This document shows positions 1 to 7,786 of a stretch of DNA of 16,257 bases, one piece after another. The translations under genes were made by a program, and so were the position numbers. The DNA is from Caldilineaceae bacterium. GTDB lineage: Bacteria; Chloroflexota; Anaerolineae; Caldilineales; Caldilineaceae. How positions within the stretch are numbered: the first letter of the stretch is position 1; each line of letters opens with the position of its first letter. The notes under the pieces are model-generated. The model ran no database searches. It worked only from the letters and a program-made list of their open reading frames with translations, and had not been told where the DNA came from. Where the stretch lies: assembly GCA_026645635.1 (NCBI GenBank), contig JAPKMV010000012.1, forward strand, positions 1-16,257, in the 5' to 3' direction.

Positions 1-558
1 GGCCAGGTAGATTTGCCGGTCGATGGTGACGCCGATCTGTGCGCAGTACCGGGCAAAATCGGTGACGGTGAAGGGCTGGCGCCGCGGCGTCTCGTACCAC
101 TGCTGCGGCAGGTCGCTGGCCACAGGGATGCGCCCGGTGAGGAGCAGGTGCAGACGGCAGCGCCAGTGACCCCAATTCGAGAAGCTGACGATGGCCTGGC
201 GCCCCACGCGCAGCATCTCGCGCAGGATCATGGCCGGGTCGTTGAGATAGGGCAGCGTCTGGCTCAGGATCACCCAGTCGAAGCTGGCGTCGGGGTAGTC
301 GGCCAGCCCTTCCTGGAGATAGCCCTGGCGCACGCTCAGCCCGCGGCGCACGCAGGCCAGCACCCCCTGCTCGGAGAGTTCGATGCCGCGCCCCTTCACC
401 TGTTGGCGGCGGACGAGGTAGTCGAGCAGGGCGCCGTCGCCGCAGCCCAGGTCGAGCACGCGCGCGCCCGGTTCCAGCAGTTCGGCAATGGCGCGCAGGT
501 CGGCGCGCAACAATTCGACGCCGGCCGTGGTGGTGATGGAGGGGTCGAGGTTGGTCAT
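1..558 (-). CDS. metW: MetW-like methionine biosynthesis methyltransferase-fold protein (3' end outside window)
   Basis: MetW-family protein with a class I SAM-dependent methyltransferase fold. It is usually encoded beside metX and is reported to assist or modulate homoserine acyltransferase. The ATG at 558 opens a reading frame of 186 codons that continues past the left edge, so only a short C-terminal piece is missing compared with the roughly 200 residues usual for the family. Visible are the SAM-binding motif I VLDLGCGDG (about residues 34-42), the acidic strand-2 end GIELSE (about 58-63), FDWVILSQTLPYLNDP in the middle, and the family segment IVSFSNWGHWRCR. The metX stop TGA and this ATG are separated by one base, so the two are translationally coupled. 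Family assignment is strong. Its exact biochemical role is known only from other bacteria. Confidence 0.9.
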   Translation of the reverse strand, partial: MTNLDPSITTTAGVELLRADLRAIAELLEPGARVLDLGCGDGALLDYLVRRQQVKGRGIELSEQGVLACVRRGLSVRQGYLQEGLADYPDASFDWVILSQTLPYLNDPAMILREMLRVGRQAIVSFSNWGHWRCRLHLLLTGRIPVASDLPQQWYETPRRQPFTVTDFARYCAQIGVTIDRQIYLA

Positions 559-559
559 C

Positions 560-1795
560 TCAGGCCAGGGATTCCGCCAGTTTGGCGCGGGGCGTCTGAC
601 CCGCGCCGACGCGCATCAAGGCGCGCGCCGGGCTGACCAGCGGCACGGCGATCTGCTCCTCGCGCACCAGCCGCCCCAGAAAACTGTCGATCAGGTTGGT
701 CATCGTCTCCACCTCGAGCAGGAAGGCGTCGTGCCCCCAGGAACTCTTTACATCCAGATAGGTCACATCCGCACCCGCGGCGGTGAGTGCGCTGACCAGC
801 CGCTTGCTGTGATAGCTGGGATAGAGCCAGTCGCTGGTGAAACTCACCACCAAGAACTTGACGTGGCTGGCGCCGGCAAAGGAGGCGGCGAGCGACCCCG
901 TCGGCTGGGTCAGGTCGAAGTAATCCATCGCCTTGGTCACGTAGAGATAGGCGTTGGCGTCGAAGCGCTGGGTGAATTTGAGGCCGTTGTACTTGAGGTA
1001 GCTCTCCACCTCGAACTCGGTCTGAAACTCGTAGCCATATTTTTCCATAGCCTGGAGCCGCCGCCCGAATTTCAGGTGCATCGACTCTTCGCTCAGGTAG
1101 GTGATGTGGCCGACCATGCGCGCCACGGCCAGGCCGGCGTCGGGCTTGGCCGGCTTGTCGTAGTAGTCGCCGTGATTCCAGGCCGGGTCGGCGTAAATCG
1201 CCTGGCGCCCCACCTCGCTGAAGGCAATGAGCATGGGGCTGTGGTGCGCGGTGGTGGCGATGGGGATCACGGCGCGCACCCGGGTGGGGTGATGCGCCGC
1301 CCATTCCAGCACCTGCATCCCGCCCATCGAGCCGCCGGCCACGCAGAGCAGCTTGTCGATGCCCAGGTGGTCGATCAGCCTGACCTGGGCGCGCACCATG
1401 TCGGAGATGGTGACGACCGGGAAATGCAGCCCATAGGGTTTGCCCGTGGCCGGGTCGATGGCCAGCGGGCCGGTGGAGCCGTAGCAACTGCCGATCACAT
1501 TGCTGCAAATCACAAAGTAGCGTTCGGTGTCGAAGGCCTTGCCCGGCCCGATGCAGTCATCCCACCAGCCGATCTTCTCCGGGTCGCCGTCGAGCAGCCC
1601 GGCGGCGTGTGCGCTGCCGCTCAGCGCGTGGCAGATCAAGATCGCGTTGGAATGGTCGGCGTTGAGTTTGCCGTAGGTTTCGTAAGCCAGCGTCACCGGC
1701 CCCAATGTCGCGCCGCTCTCGAGACAGAAAGGCTCGTCTTCGGCGAAAGTGAAGGTTTCTGTGGTGACGCTGCCGACGCTGTTGTCTGTGGTCAT
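560..1795 (-). CDS. metX: Homoserine O-acyltransferase (MetX, alpha/beta-hydrolase fold)
   Basis: Transfers an acyl group, probably acetyl, from acyl-CoA to L-homoserine, making the substrate for MetY; cytoplasmic. With the ATG at 1795 the protein has 411 residues, close to the usual 370-400. The nucleophile elbow is GGSMGG (Ser156). The catalytic Asp322 lies in SDWLYPS and His355 in SSWGHDAF, completing the triad. The frame stays open upstream to 1888, but that extension is encoded by the heptamer repeat and has no family similarity, so I chose MTTDNS. No strong ribosome binding site is seen. It lies between metY (127-base gap filled by a hairpin repeat) and metW (1-base gap). Acetyl rather than succinyl specificity is inferred from the partner MetY. 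The family call is very secure. Confidence 0.95.
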   Translation of the reverse strand: MTTDNSVGSVTTETFTFAEDEPFCLESGATLGPVTLAYETYGKLNADHSNAILICHALSGSAHAAGLLDGDPEKIGWWDDCIGPGKAFDTERYFVICSNVIGSCYGSTGPLAIDPATGKPYGLHFPVVTISDMVRAQVRLIDHLGIDKLLCVAGGSMGGMQVLEWAAHHPTRVRAVIPIATTAHHSPMLIAFSEVGRQAIYADPAWNHGDYYDKPAKPDAGLAVARMVGHITYLSEESMHLKFGRRLQAMEKYGYEFQTEFEVESYLKYNGLKFTQRFDANAYLYVTKAMDYFDLTQPTGSLAASFAGASHVKFLVVSFTSDWLYPSYHSKRLVSALTAAGADVTYLDVKSSWGHDAFLLEVETMTNLIDSFLGRLVREEQIAVPLVSPARALMRVGAGQTPRAKLAESLA

Positions 1796-1826
1796 GGAAA
1801 GCACCCCATCAAAAAGCAAAGGGCAA

Positions 1827-1922
1827 ATTGTGAATGGTGAATTGTGAATTATGAATTGTGAAGTGAGGCGGCCGGTTCCCCACTTCATACTTCACAATTC
1901 ACTATTCACCATTCATACTTCA

Positions 1923-1923
<1 letters not shown>
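1827..1923. repeat. Inverted array of degenerate heptamers (attgtga type) between metY and metX
   Basis: The left arm (1827-1866) is five consecutive 7-base units: attgtga, atggtga, attgtga, attatga, attgtga. The right arm (1881-1923) is the opposite orientation: cacttca, tacttca, caattca, ctattca, ccattca, tacttca. The two arms can pair over about 34 positions with some 4 mismatches, closed by an inner perfect TGAAGTG/CACTTCA stem around a GC-rich loop. The right arm ends on the metY stop codon (1923-1925). It is AT-rich, unlike the flanking genes. Within the operon it could act as a partial terminator or as an mRNA stability element that lowers metX-metW relative to metY. Confidence 0.85.
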
Positions 1924-3218
<1,295 letters not shown>

Positions 3219-3250
3219 AGGTGGTTGCTGCCTTTCTGTTTGAACAAATG

Positions 3251-3286
3251 GAAACAAAAAACCTCTCGCCGGGAAGATGAGAGGTT
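3251..3286 (-). terminator. SAM-riboswitch intrinsic terminator in the metY leader
   Basis: On the minus strand AACCTCTC (3286-3279) pairs with GAGAGGTT (3267-3260), enclosing an 11-base loop and followed by TTTTTGTTTC. The 5' arm plus loop contains CTCTCATCTTCC, the exact 12-base complement of GGAAGATGAGAG (minus strand, plus coordinates 3374-3385), which is also the 3' strand of aptamer stem P1. The three elements are mutually exclusive: SAM bound keeps P1 closed and lets the terminator form; without SAM the P1 strand can capture the terminator arm and allow read-through into metY. Confidence 0.9.
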
Positions 3287-3323
3287 GCAGTCGATTTACC
3301 GCCGACCTGGCGCGCATCTGGCC

Positions 3324-3348
3324 AATCAAAATCCCCGTGGGCGGGGAT
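3324..3348 (-). terminator. Second terminator-like hairpin inside the metY leader
   Basis: Minus strand ATCCCCG (3348-3342) pairs perfectly with CGGGGAT (3337-3331) over a 4-base loop CCCA, followed by TTTGATT. It lies between the aptamer and the main terminator. The U-run is short and interrupted, so it may be a pause hairpin rather than a full terminator. The stem itself is unambiguous; the function is inferred. Confidence 0.6.
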
Positions 3349-3373
3349 GAGCAGAGAAGCGGCGCAAGGCTTT

Positions 3374-3498
3374 CTCTCATCTTCCAGAACTTGTCTGCCG
3401 GAATTGGCACCCTTGTCGCATCGGTTTGCTTCGTTGCTTGCCGATGTTGGGTTGCCGAGGCTTCGCAGGGCCGGTCCCTCCGCCTCTCTGGATAAGAG
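3374..3498 (-). promoter_or_regulatory. SAM-I riboswitch (S-box) aptamer controlling metY-metX-metW
   Basis: Read on the minus strand, P1 is CTCTTATC (3498-3491) with GATGAGAG (3381-3374). The conserved core follows: GGCGGAGGGACCGGCCC, then TGCGAAGCCTCGGCAACC. P2 is closed by GAGGC/GCCTC and contains the kink-turn. P3 is CATCGG/CCGATG with a longer loop. P4 is TGCC AATTCC GGCA within the expected GGTGCCAATTCC segment. These match the S-box consensus in order and spacing. It binds S-adenosylmethionine and normally switches transcription off. Position directly upstream of metY, followed by a matched antiterminator and terminator, fits a transcriptional OFF switch. Confidence 0.96.
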
Positions 3499-3523
3499 TC
3501 ACGCTATTCAATTGTGAGGCGGC

Positions 3524-3552
3524 AGTGTAGCGGATGCGAGGCGCAGTGTCAA
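3524..3552 (-). promoter_or_regulatory. Sigma70-type promoter of the metY leader
   Basis: Minus strand: -35 TTGACA (3552-3547), 17-base spacer, -10 TACACT (3529-3524). A start about 7 bases further on, near 3517, precedes the first P1 base by about 19 nt and gives a leader of about 300 nt before the metY ATG. Consensus -35, optimal spacing and position ahead of the riboswitch make this the best promoter in the window. Confidence 0.85.
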
Positions 3553-3639
3553 ATCGCCAACACGCGCCATTTGTTTGGCAGAAATGCACGCTTGACAGAG
3601 AATAATAGCAGCGACGCGGGGAGTGTCAGAGTGGGGCAG

Positions 3640-3662
3640 GTGGGTGAGAGGGTGAGTGGGTG
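3640..3662. repeat. Single-arm octamer repeat (gggtgag type) at the corA start
   Basis: Consecutive units gggtgaga, gggtgagt and gggtg run directly into the corA ATG at 3663. The 23 bases at 3640-3662 are identical to the reverse complement of 7751-7773, the right arm of the glycosyltransferase/LysM hairpin. No opposing arm is present here. The array supplies the only purine-rich (GAGAGGGTGAG) ribosome-binding-like sequence for corA. Confidence 0.8.
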
Positions 3663-4640
3663 ATGATTCGGATCATCAAGCGAACATTGGAGGGCGACGT
3701 TACCGTTGATCTGCCGCTGGAGGAATTGCGCGCAGCGTTGGACGAGCGCGGCGCGATGGTCTGGATCGACATGATGGCGCCCACCCACGACGAGTATCAC
3801 CTGATTCTGGAGCAGACCTTCCACTTTCATCCGCTGGCCATCGAGGACACGATCAGCGACATGCACCTGCCCAAAGTGGACGACTACGGCGCCTATCTCT
3901 ATCTGGTCTTCCACACGGTGAGCCTGGGCGACCAGCCCATGGATCTGGACACGGAAGAGGTGGATGTCTTTCTCGGCGCGCGCTACCTGATCACGATCCA
4001 CGAATCGACGCGGCGCTCTATCGACCGCTGCTGGCACGCCGACTACCACACCATTCACGGCCTGGCGCGCAGCCCGGCGCTGCTGTTGTACGAGCTGCTC
4101 GACAGCCAGATCGACAACTATATCCCGATCATCGACGCCTTCGAGGAGAAGATCGAACAACTGGGCGACGACATCTTCGCCGCGGGCGAGAATCAGCGCA
4201 GCCTGCTCGACCGCTTGCTGACGGCCAAAAGCAGCGCGCTCCGGCTGCAGCGCATCCTGGCGCCCCAGCGCGAGCTGCTCAACCGCCTGGCCACCACCAG
4301 CTACACGGTGATCCGCCCGGAGGAGCGCATCTACTTCCGCGACGCCTACGACCACCTGGCGCGGCTCGCCAACCTCTCCGAAAGTATGCGCGACCTCTCC
4401 AGCAGCACCATCGAGACGCATCTGGCGCTGGTCAACAACCGCATGAACGAGGTGATGAAGGTGCTGACCATCATCTCCACGATCTTTATTCCGTTGAGCT
4501 TCATCGCCGGCATCTACGGCATGAACTTTGTGCACATGCCAGAGCTGGAGTGGCGCTTCGGCTATCTCTTTGTCTGGTTGATCTTTTTGGCAGTCGCCGC
4601 AACGATGCTGATGTTCTTTCGCCGGCGGAAATGGATTTGA
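3663..4640 (+). CDS. corA: CorA-family magnesium/cobalt channel
   Basis: Inner-membrane divalent cation channel of the CorA 2-TM-GxN family, expected to be a pentamer importing Mg2+. 325 residues from the ATG at 3663; a GTG immediately before it (3660) is an equally possible start adding one residue. A cytoplasmic N-terminal domain (about 1-260, with long helices about 140-265) precedes TM1 (about 267-286), the signature YGMNF (GMN about 286-288) and TM2 (about 301-319), ending with the basic tail RRRKWI. All family landmarks are present. The upstream 60 bases contain an octamer repeat and no M-box. A TTGACA occurs at 3592-3597, but I see no matching -10. The next gene starts one base after this stop, so the two are coupled. 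Confidence 0.95.
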   Translation: MIRIIKRTLEGDVTVDLPLEELRAALDERGAMVWIDMMAPTHDEYHLILEQTFHFHPLAIEDTISDMHLPKVDDYGAYLYLVFHTVSLGDQPMDLDTEEVDVFLGARYLITIHESTRRSIDRCWHADYHTIHGLARSPALLLYELLDSQIDNYIPIIDAFEEKIEQLGDDIFAAGENQRSLLDRLLTAKSSALRLQRILAPQRELLNRLATTSYTVIRPEERIYFRDAYDHLARLANLSESMRDLSSSTIETHLALVNNRMNEVMKVLTIISTIFIPLSFIAGIYGMNFVHMPELEWRFGYLFVWLIFLAVAATMLMFFRRRKWI

Positions 4641-4641
4641 T

Positions 4642-5184
4642 ATGTATTACACCGCAGAACAGGGCCAGTTGACCGCGCTCACCGCCCCGCCTGCCGGCGC
4701 GGCGCCTATCGCCACGGTGCATCAGCAGTTGCTGCCGCCGCAGATCACGCTGCTGCATCAACGATTCCGCGCCTGGGGCGACGCGGGCATGTCACCCGGC
4801 CCGGTGACGCCGGCGCGCACCTGGTGTGGCCCGGATGGCCAACTTGCGTTCGCTTTTCAGGAGGGACAAAACCCGCAGCCGCTGACCCACGTCGGGCTGG
4901 CGCGCGAACTGGCGGCGTGGCTGGTCATGCTGGATCTGTGGATGGAAACTTTCGTGGTGGTGGCGCGGGCGCGCAGCGTCTGGACTACCGGCGAGTTGGC
5001 CGCGGCGCTGAGCTTTACGACGCCGGCTTTTCTGCCGCCCGCCTTGCTCACCACCGGCGCAGGGCACTGGCAGCGCGTGGCCCAGGCGCTGGCGCGCGTC
5101 GTCGCGGAGGGCGCGCTCCCCGGCGCAGACGCTCAACTCCACAAAAATGGTCAGCCCCAGAGCAGCGGCGACGCACTGCCGTGA
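4642..5184 (+). CDS. Conserved-looking protein of unknown function coupled to corA
   Basis: 180 residues beginning MYYTAEQGQL. I do not recognise a family. It is rich in Ala, Leu and Pro, with a likely amphipathic helical middle (about 88-110, LARELAAWLVMLDLWMETFVVVARAR) followed by WTTGELAAALSFTTPAFLPPALL. No signal peptide, lipobox, convincing transmembrane segment, metal motif or nucleotide-binding motif is seen. The ATG lies one base after the corA stop, and the codon pattern (G/C at third positions) matches its neighbours, so it is probably a real gene of the corA transcript. The C-terminal 25 residues look unstructured. A role tied to CorA is only suggested by position. Confidence 0.75.
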   Translation: MYYTAEQGQLTALTAPPAGAAPIATVHQQLLPPQITLLHQRFRAWGDAGMSPGPVTPARTWCGPDGQLAFAFQEGQNPQPLTHVGLARELAAWLVMLDLWMETFVVVARARSVWTTGELAAALSFTTPAFLPPALLTTGAGHWQRVAQALARVVAEGALPGADAQLHKNGQPQSSGDALP

Positions 5185-5215
5185 ACGTGTGTAAACGCGC
5201 ACCGGGGTGTGGCGC

Positions 5216-5689
5216 ATGAGTGTTCGCCCGGAAATCACCGACGCGATCAAACAGGGCTGGACGCGGCGCCGCGATGACCATTCGGCCGGCGGCGTCGCCT
5301 ACCGCTGCACGCCCACCGGCGCGCTGGAGATTGCGCTGATCTCCACCCGCGGCGGCTCCCGCTGGCAGTTGCCCAAGGGCGCGTGCGAGCCGGGGGAAAG
5401 CGTGGAGCAGACTGCCGTGCGCGAGGTGCGGGAAGAATCCGGGCTGGAGACGGAGGTCGAGCGCTTTCTGAGCACCATCGAGTATTGGTACTGGGACACC
5501 TATCAGAAGGCGCCGCCTGAGCTGGTCTGCAAACGGGTGGATCTCTTTCTGCTGCGCGTCATCGGCGGTGAATTGAGCGACGCCTCCTTTGAGGTCGATG
5601 GCGTTGCCTGGTTCACCCTGCCCGAAGCACTCGACCTGCTCTCTTTTCCTGGCGAGCGCGGGGTGGTGGCGATGTTGTGCGCCGGGTGA
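5216..5689 (+). CDS. Nudix (MutT-like) hydrolase
   Basis: Hydrolyses a nucleoside diphosphate linked to another moiety; substrate unknown. 157 residues from the ATG at 5216, a normal size for a single Nudix domain. The Nudix box is complete at residues 55-77: G55-x5-E61-x7-REVREESGL, with the metal-ligand glutamates at 70, 73 and 74. Upstream AGGVAYR and WQLPKG fit the fold. The subgroup resembles diadenosine polyphosphate/ADP-ribose-type 'GGVAYR' Nudix proteins, but specificity cannot be read from sequence. An in-frame GTG at 5207 would add three residues; GGGGTG at 5204-5209 is a plausible ribosome binding site for the ATG, so I prefer 5216. It follows the unknown gene by 31 bases, and the three plus-strand genes probably share a transcript. 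Confidence 0.9.
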   Translation: MSVRPEITDAIKQGWTRRRDDHSAGGVAYRCTPTGALEIALISTRGGSRWQLPKGACEPGESVEQTAVREVREESGLETEVERFLSTIEYWYWDTYQKAPPELVCKRVDLFLLRVIGGELSDASFEVDGVAWFTLPEALDLLSFPGERGVVAMLCAG

Positions 5690-5694
5690 GGGTG

Positions 5695-5726
5695 GCGCCG
5701 CGGTGATTCCGGTTCAACCGCAGCGC
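5695..5726. terminator. GC-rich hairpin between convergent Nudix and GNAT genes
   Basis: GCGCCGCGGT (5695-5704) pairs with ACCGCAGCGC (5717-5726) with one mismatch in ten, enclosing a 12-base loop. It occupies the whole 38-base gap between two convergent stops, as expected of a bidirectional terminator, but no U-tract follows on either strand. The stem is clear; termination is inferred. Confidence 0.45.
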
Positions 5727-5727
5727 T

Positions 5728-6684
5728 TCACGCAGCAGGCTCCAGCAGATAGTGCCAGCCATGCTCCGCCACCAACACACAATCGACCATGCGATACCCC
5801 GCGGCAAACGCAGCCGTCAGGGTGTCGCGCATGGCCAGCCGCCAGGCCAGCCCCAGCCCGGCATCCGTCCGGCGCAGCGCCGCAATGTCATCGGGGATCG
5901 GCGTGAGCAGCGGCGCACCGTCGAGACGCAGCGCCTGCTCCACCGGCGCGGGCAACCCGCCAGCAGTCACCTGTGTCGGCAGCCGCTGTGCACCCGGCCA
6001 GCTCTCCACGGCCCGGCGTTCGTCCCGCTGCGCCAGCCGGTTTACGACCCGCTCGCTGGTCAGCCACCAATCCACCTGACAGCGGTCGCTGGGCACGCCG
6101 GCGTTGATGCCGTCGCGCATGACGCCGTACCAGTTTGGCCGATAGGTGTTGCAGACCGCGCCCAGCCGGTGAATGTTGAAGACGGCATTGGTGCGAAAGA
6201 GCGGATCGTAGGTCCAGGTCACCCAGTCGGTTGCGCCTTGCTCCAGGATCGCCGCGCGCTGCGCCAGTTTGAGCGCCAGCCCCACGCCCTGCCCTTGCCA
6301 GCGCGGCAAGACGCCGGCCATGTGGCTGCACATTTTCAGGCGAGGGGCGAAGGGCGAGGGGCGAGGGGCGATAGCATCGCTGTCGGCCAGCGCACGATCA
6401 GCCGGGGCGTCTTGCGTCGCCCCCCGTTCCTCGCCGGTGACGGCGCCGCTCACTCCTGGAGACCCGATGCCGGGAAACCAGAAGGCCAACCCGACCATGC
6501 CGCCGGTTTCCGCCGGGCCGTCGTCGGCGAACGCGCCGATCAGCCCGCCACCGTTGCGGATCACGGTGATCGTCACATGGATGGGAACATTGTCTTCCGG
6601 CGGCGAACTCCAGATCAGCGCTTCCAGTTGGCTGAAATGGACAGCATCTTCCACGCTCTCCAGCCGGCGTAAGGTTATGCTCAA
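5728..6684 (-). CDS. GNAT-superfamily acetyltransferase (COG3375-like) with in-frame low-complexity insert
   Basis: Predicted N-acetyltransferase, substrate unknown. 318 residues. HVTITVIRNGGGLIGAF (36-52) and GMVGLAFWFPG (62-72) lead into LKMCSHMAGVLPRWQGQGVGLALKLAQ (116-142), which includes the acetyl-CoA loop QGQGVG (130-135). Then come TWTYDPLFRTNAVFNIHRLGAVCNTY (156-181) and GINAGVPSDRCQVDWWL (192-208), as in the COG3375 group. Residues about 73-115 have no counterpart in the proteins I recall. They are Asp/Ala/Pro-rich and end in APRPSPFAPRL, encoded by the heptamer array at 6342-6369. The start is a TTG (6684), chosen because GAGGTG precedes it by 4 bases and no ATG or GTG start lies in frame before the upstream stop. 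It diverges from the glycosyltransferase gene. Confidence 0.85.
   Translation of the reverse strand: MSITLRRLESVEDAVHFSQLEALIWSSPPEDNVPIHVTITVIRNGGGLIGAFADDGPAETGGMVGLAFWFPGIGSPGVSGAVTGEERGATQDAPADRALADSDAIAPRPSPFAPRLKMCSHMAGVLPRWQGQGVGLALKLAQRAAILEQGATDWVTWTYDPLFRTNAVFNIHRLGAVCNTYRPNWYGVMRDGINAGVPSDRCQVDWWLTSERVVNRLAQRDERRAVESWPGAQRLPTQVTAGGLPAPVEQALRLDGAPLLTPIPDDIAALRRTDAGLGLAWRLAMRDTLTAAFAAGYRMVDCVLVAEHGWHYLLEPAA
6342..6369. repeat. Heptamer array (gaggggc x4) inside the GNAT coding sequence
   Basis: Four consecutive 7-base units: gaggggc, gaagggc, gaggggc, gaggggc. The array is 28 bases, not a multiple of three, yet the surrounding reading frame is intact. Seventeen bases (6354-6370) recur in reverse complement at 13105-13121 between the aminotransferase and proA genes. 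Confidence 0.8.
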
Positions 6685-6725
6685 CCAACACCTCGATTCG
6701 GTGCAATGCTCAAAATGCGGCCTCC

Positions 6726-6735
6726 ATTGTACAAT
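6726..6735. promoter_or_regulatory. Palindromic divergent -10 element (ATTGTACAAT)
   Basis: ATTGTACAAT is a perfect 10-base palindrome that presents the -10 hexamer TACAAT on both strands: 6730-6735 on plus, 6731-6726 on minus. It lies in the 59-base gap between the divergent GNAT and glycosyltransferase genes. On plus, a start about 7 bases downstream would fall at or next to the ATG at 6744, implying a leaderless or near-leaderless mRNA. No good -35 is visible on either strand. It could instead be an operator. Confidence 0.5.
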
Positions 6736-6743
6736 CTACTCCC

Positions 6744-7721
6744 ATGATGACCCACATCGCCGGGCTACACATTGCCGTCAACGGCTGGTTCGCCGGTGAC
6801 GCGACCTCGGGCACCGGCCAGTACACCAACCACCTGCTCCAACACCTGCCCCAGGCTCGCCCCGACCTGCGCATTTCGCTGCTGGCGCCGGCGCATGTCG
6901 CGGCGCAAAGTGAACTGGCGAGCCTGCCGCCCGCGGTGGAGATCGTCCCCATTGCCCTGCCGCGGCTGCCGGAAAACCTGGCCAAGCTCTGGTTCGAGCA
7001 GGTAAGTGTGCCGCGGGCAGTGGAACGTCTGCGCGCGGCTGTGCTGTGGACACCCTACTGGGGCGCACCGTGGCGCCAGCCTGCGCCCACGGTGGTCACA
7101 GTCCATGATCTGATCCCATTGCTGCTGCCTCATTATCGGGGCGGGCTGCTGCAGCGCGGCTACACGTGGCTTGTCGGTCGCACGGCGCAGCGGGCAGCCG
7201 CGGTAATCGCCGTCAGCCACGCCACCGCCGACGACCTTGCCGAGCACCTGCACATCCCGCGCGAACGCATCCACGTTGTACATCACGGGCCTAACCAGGA
7301 AGGCGCCGCGCCGCCAACGCCCGCGGAATTGGCCGCAGTGCGCGCCCGCTACAATCTGCCGGAACGATTCTTTCTCTACCTGGGCGGGTTCGATGTGCGC
7401 AAGAACGTGCCCCGCCTGCTCGCCGCCTATCGCCGCTACCTCGACCTGGGCGGCGACCCGGCGGTGAAGCTGGTGTTGGCCGGGCGCCTGCCCGCCGCGG
7501 ACAGCGTCTTCTTCCCCGACCCACAAAAGATCGTTGCAGAATTGCAACTCGGCGAGCACGTGCACTGCTGCGGCTATGTGGCCGAGGCCGACAAGCCGTC
7601 GCTCAACGCGCTGGCCGTCGCCTTTCTCTTTCCGAGCCTCGGCGAGGGCTTCGGCATGATGCTGCTGGAAGCGATGCAGGCCGGCGCGCCGGTGGTTACG
7701 AGTGAGAGGGTGATGGGGTGA
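6744..7721 (+). CDS. GT4-type glycosyltransferase, C-terminally truncated by a repeat
   Basis: Retaining GT-B glycosyltransferase of the GT4/'group 1' type, which transfers a sugar from an activated donor; acceptor unknown. The N-terminal domain starts IAVNGWFAGDATSGTGQYTNHLLQHL (about 10-35), with the family segments LWTPYWGAPW (101-110) and VTVHDLIPLLLPHY (118-131). The donor domain begins near FFLYLGGFDVRKNVPRLLAAY (209-229) and includes FLFPSLGEGFGMMLLEAMQAGAPVV with the EX7E motif (Glu301-Glu309). Authentic sequence stops at about Ser320; the last codons, ERVMG and the TGA, are made of octamer repeat. Relatives continue for roughly 50-80 more residues, including the C-terminal helix. It is therefore probably a broken or impaired gene. 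ATG 6744 or 6747 may be the start; no ribosome binding site is visible. Confidence 0.85.
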   Translation: MMTHIAGLHIAVNGWFAGDATSGTGQYTNHLLQHLPQARPDLRISLLAPAHVAAQSELASLPPAVEIVPIALPRLPENLAKLWFEQVSVPRAVERLRAAVLWTPYWGAPWRQPAPTVVTVHDLIPLLLPHYRGGLLQRGYTWLVGRTAQRAAAVIAVSHATADDLAEHLHIPRERIHVVHHGPNQEGAAPPTPAELAAVRARYNLPERFFLYLGGFDVRKNVPRLLAAYRRYLDLGGDPAVKLVLAGRLPAADSVFFPDPQKIVAELQLGEHVHCCGYVAEADKPSLNALAVAFLFPSLGEGFGMMLLEAMQAGAPVVTSERVMG

Positions 7722-7786
7722 TGGGGTGATGGGGTGATGGGGTGAAATCACACCCACTCACCCTCTCACCCACTCACCTACTCGTC
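7702..7786. repeat. Octamer inverted repeat joining the glycosyltransferase and LysM gene 3' ends
   Basis: Left arm: four perfect gggtgatg units (7708-7739) after gtgagag, then gggtg (7740-7744). Six-base loop aaatca. Right arm: caccc onward (7751-7780), reading on minus as gtgagtgg/gtgagagg units. It supplies the last codons and stop of the glycosyltransferase and abuts the stop of the convergent LysM gene (7787-7789). The arms have drifted apart: the left is homogenised to gggtgatg, while the right retains 23 bases identical to the array before corA. It can fold as a long GC-rich hairpin and may terminate both transcripts. Confidence 0.85.

Noticed and set aside
1796..1888. N-terminal extension of MetX starting at 1888
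   Set aside because: The extra 31 residues are encoded by the heptamer hairpin and match no MetX N-terminus.
3219..3410. N-terminal extension of MetY starting at 3410
   Set aside because: This region is the riboswitch expression platform; the family begins at MSAERKFGF.
3592..3620. corA promoter from TTGACA at 3592
   Set aside because: No acceptable -10 lies 16-18 bases downstream; AATAAT follows too closely.
7708..7747. CRISPR-like array in the gggtgatg repeats
   Set aside because: Units are 8 bases with no spacers and no cas genes; it is a simple tandem repeat arm.
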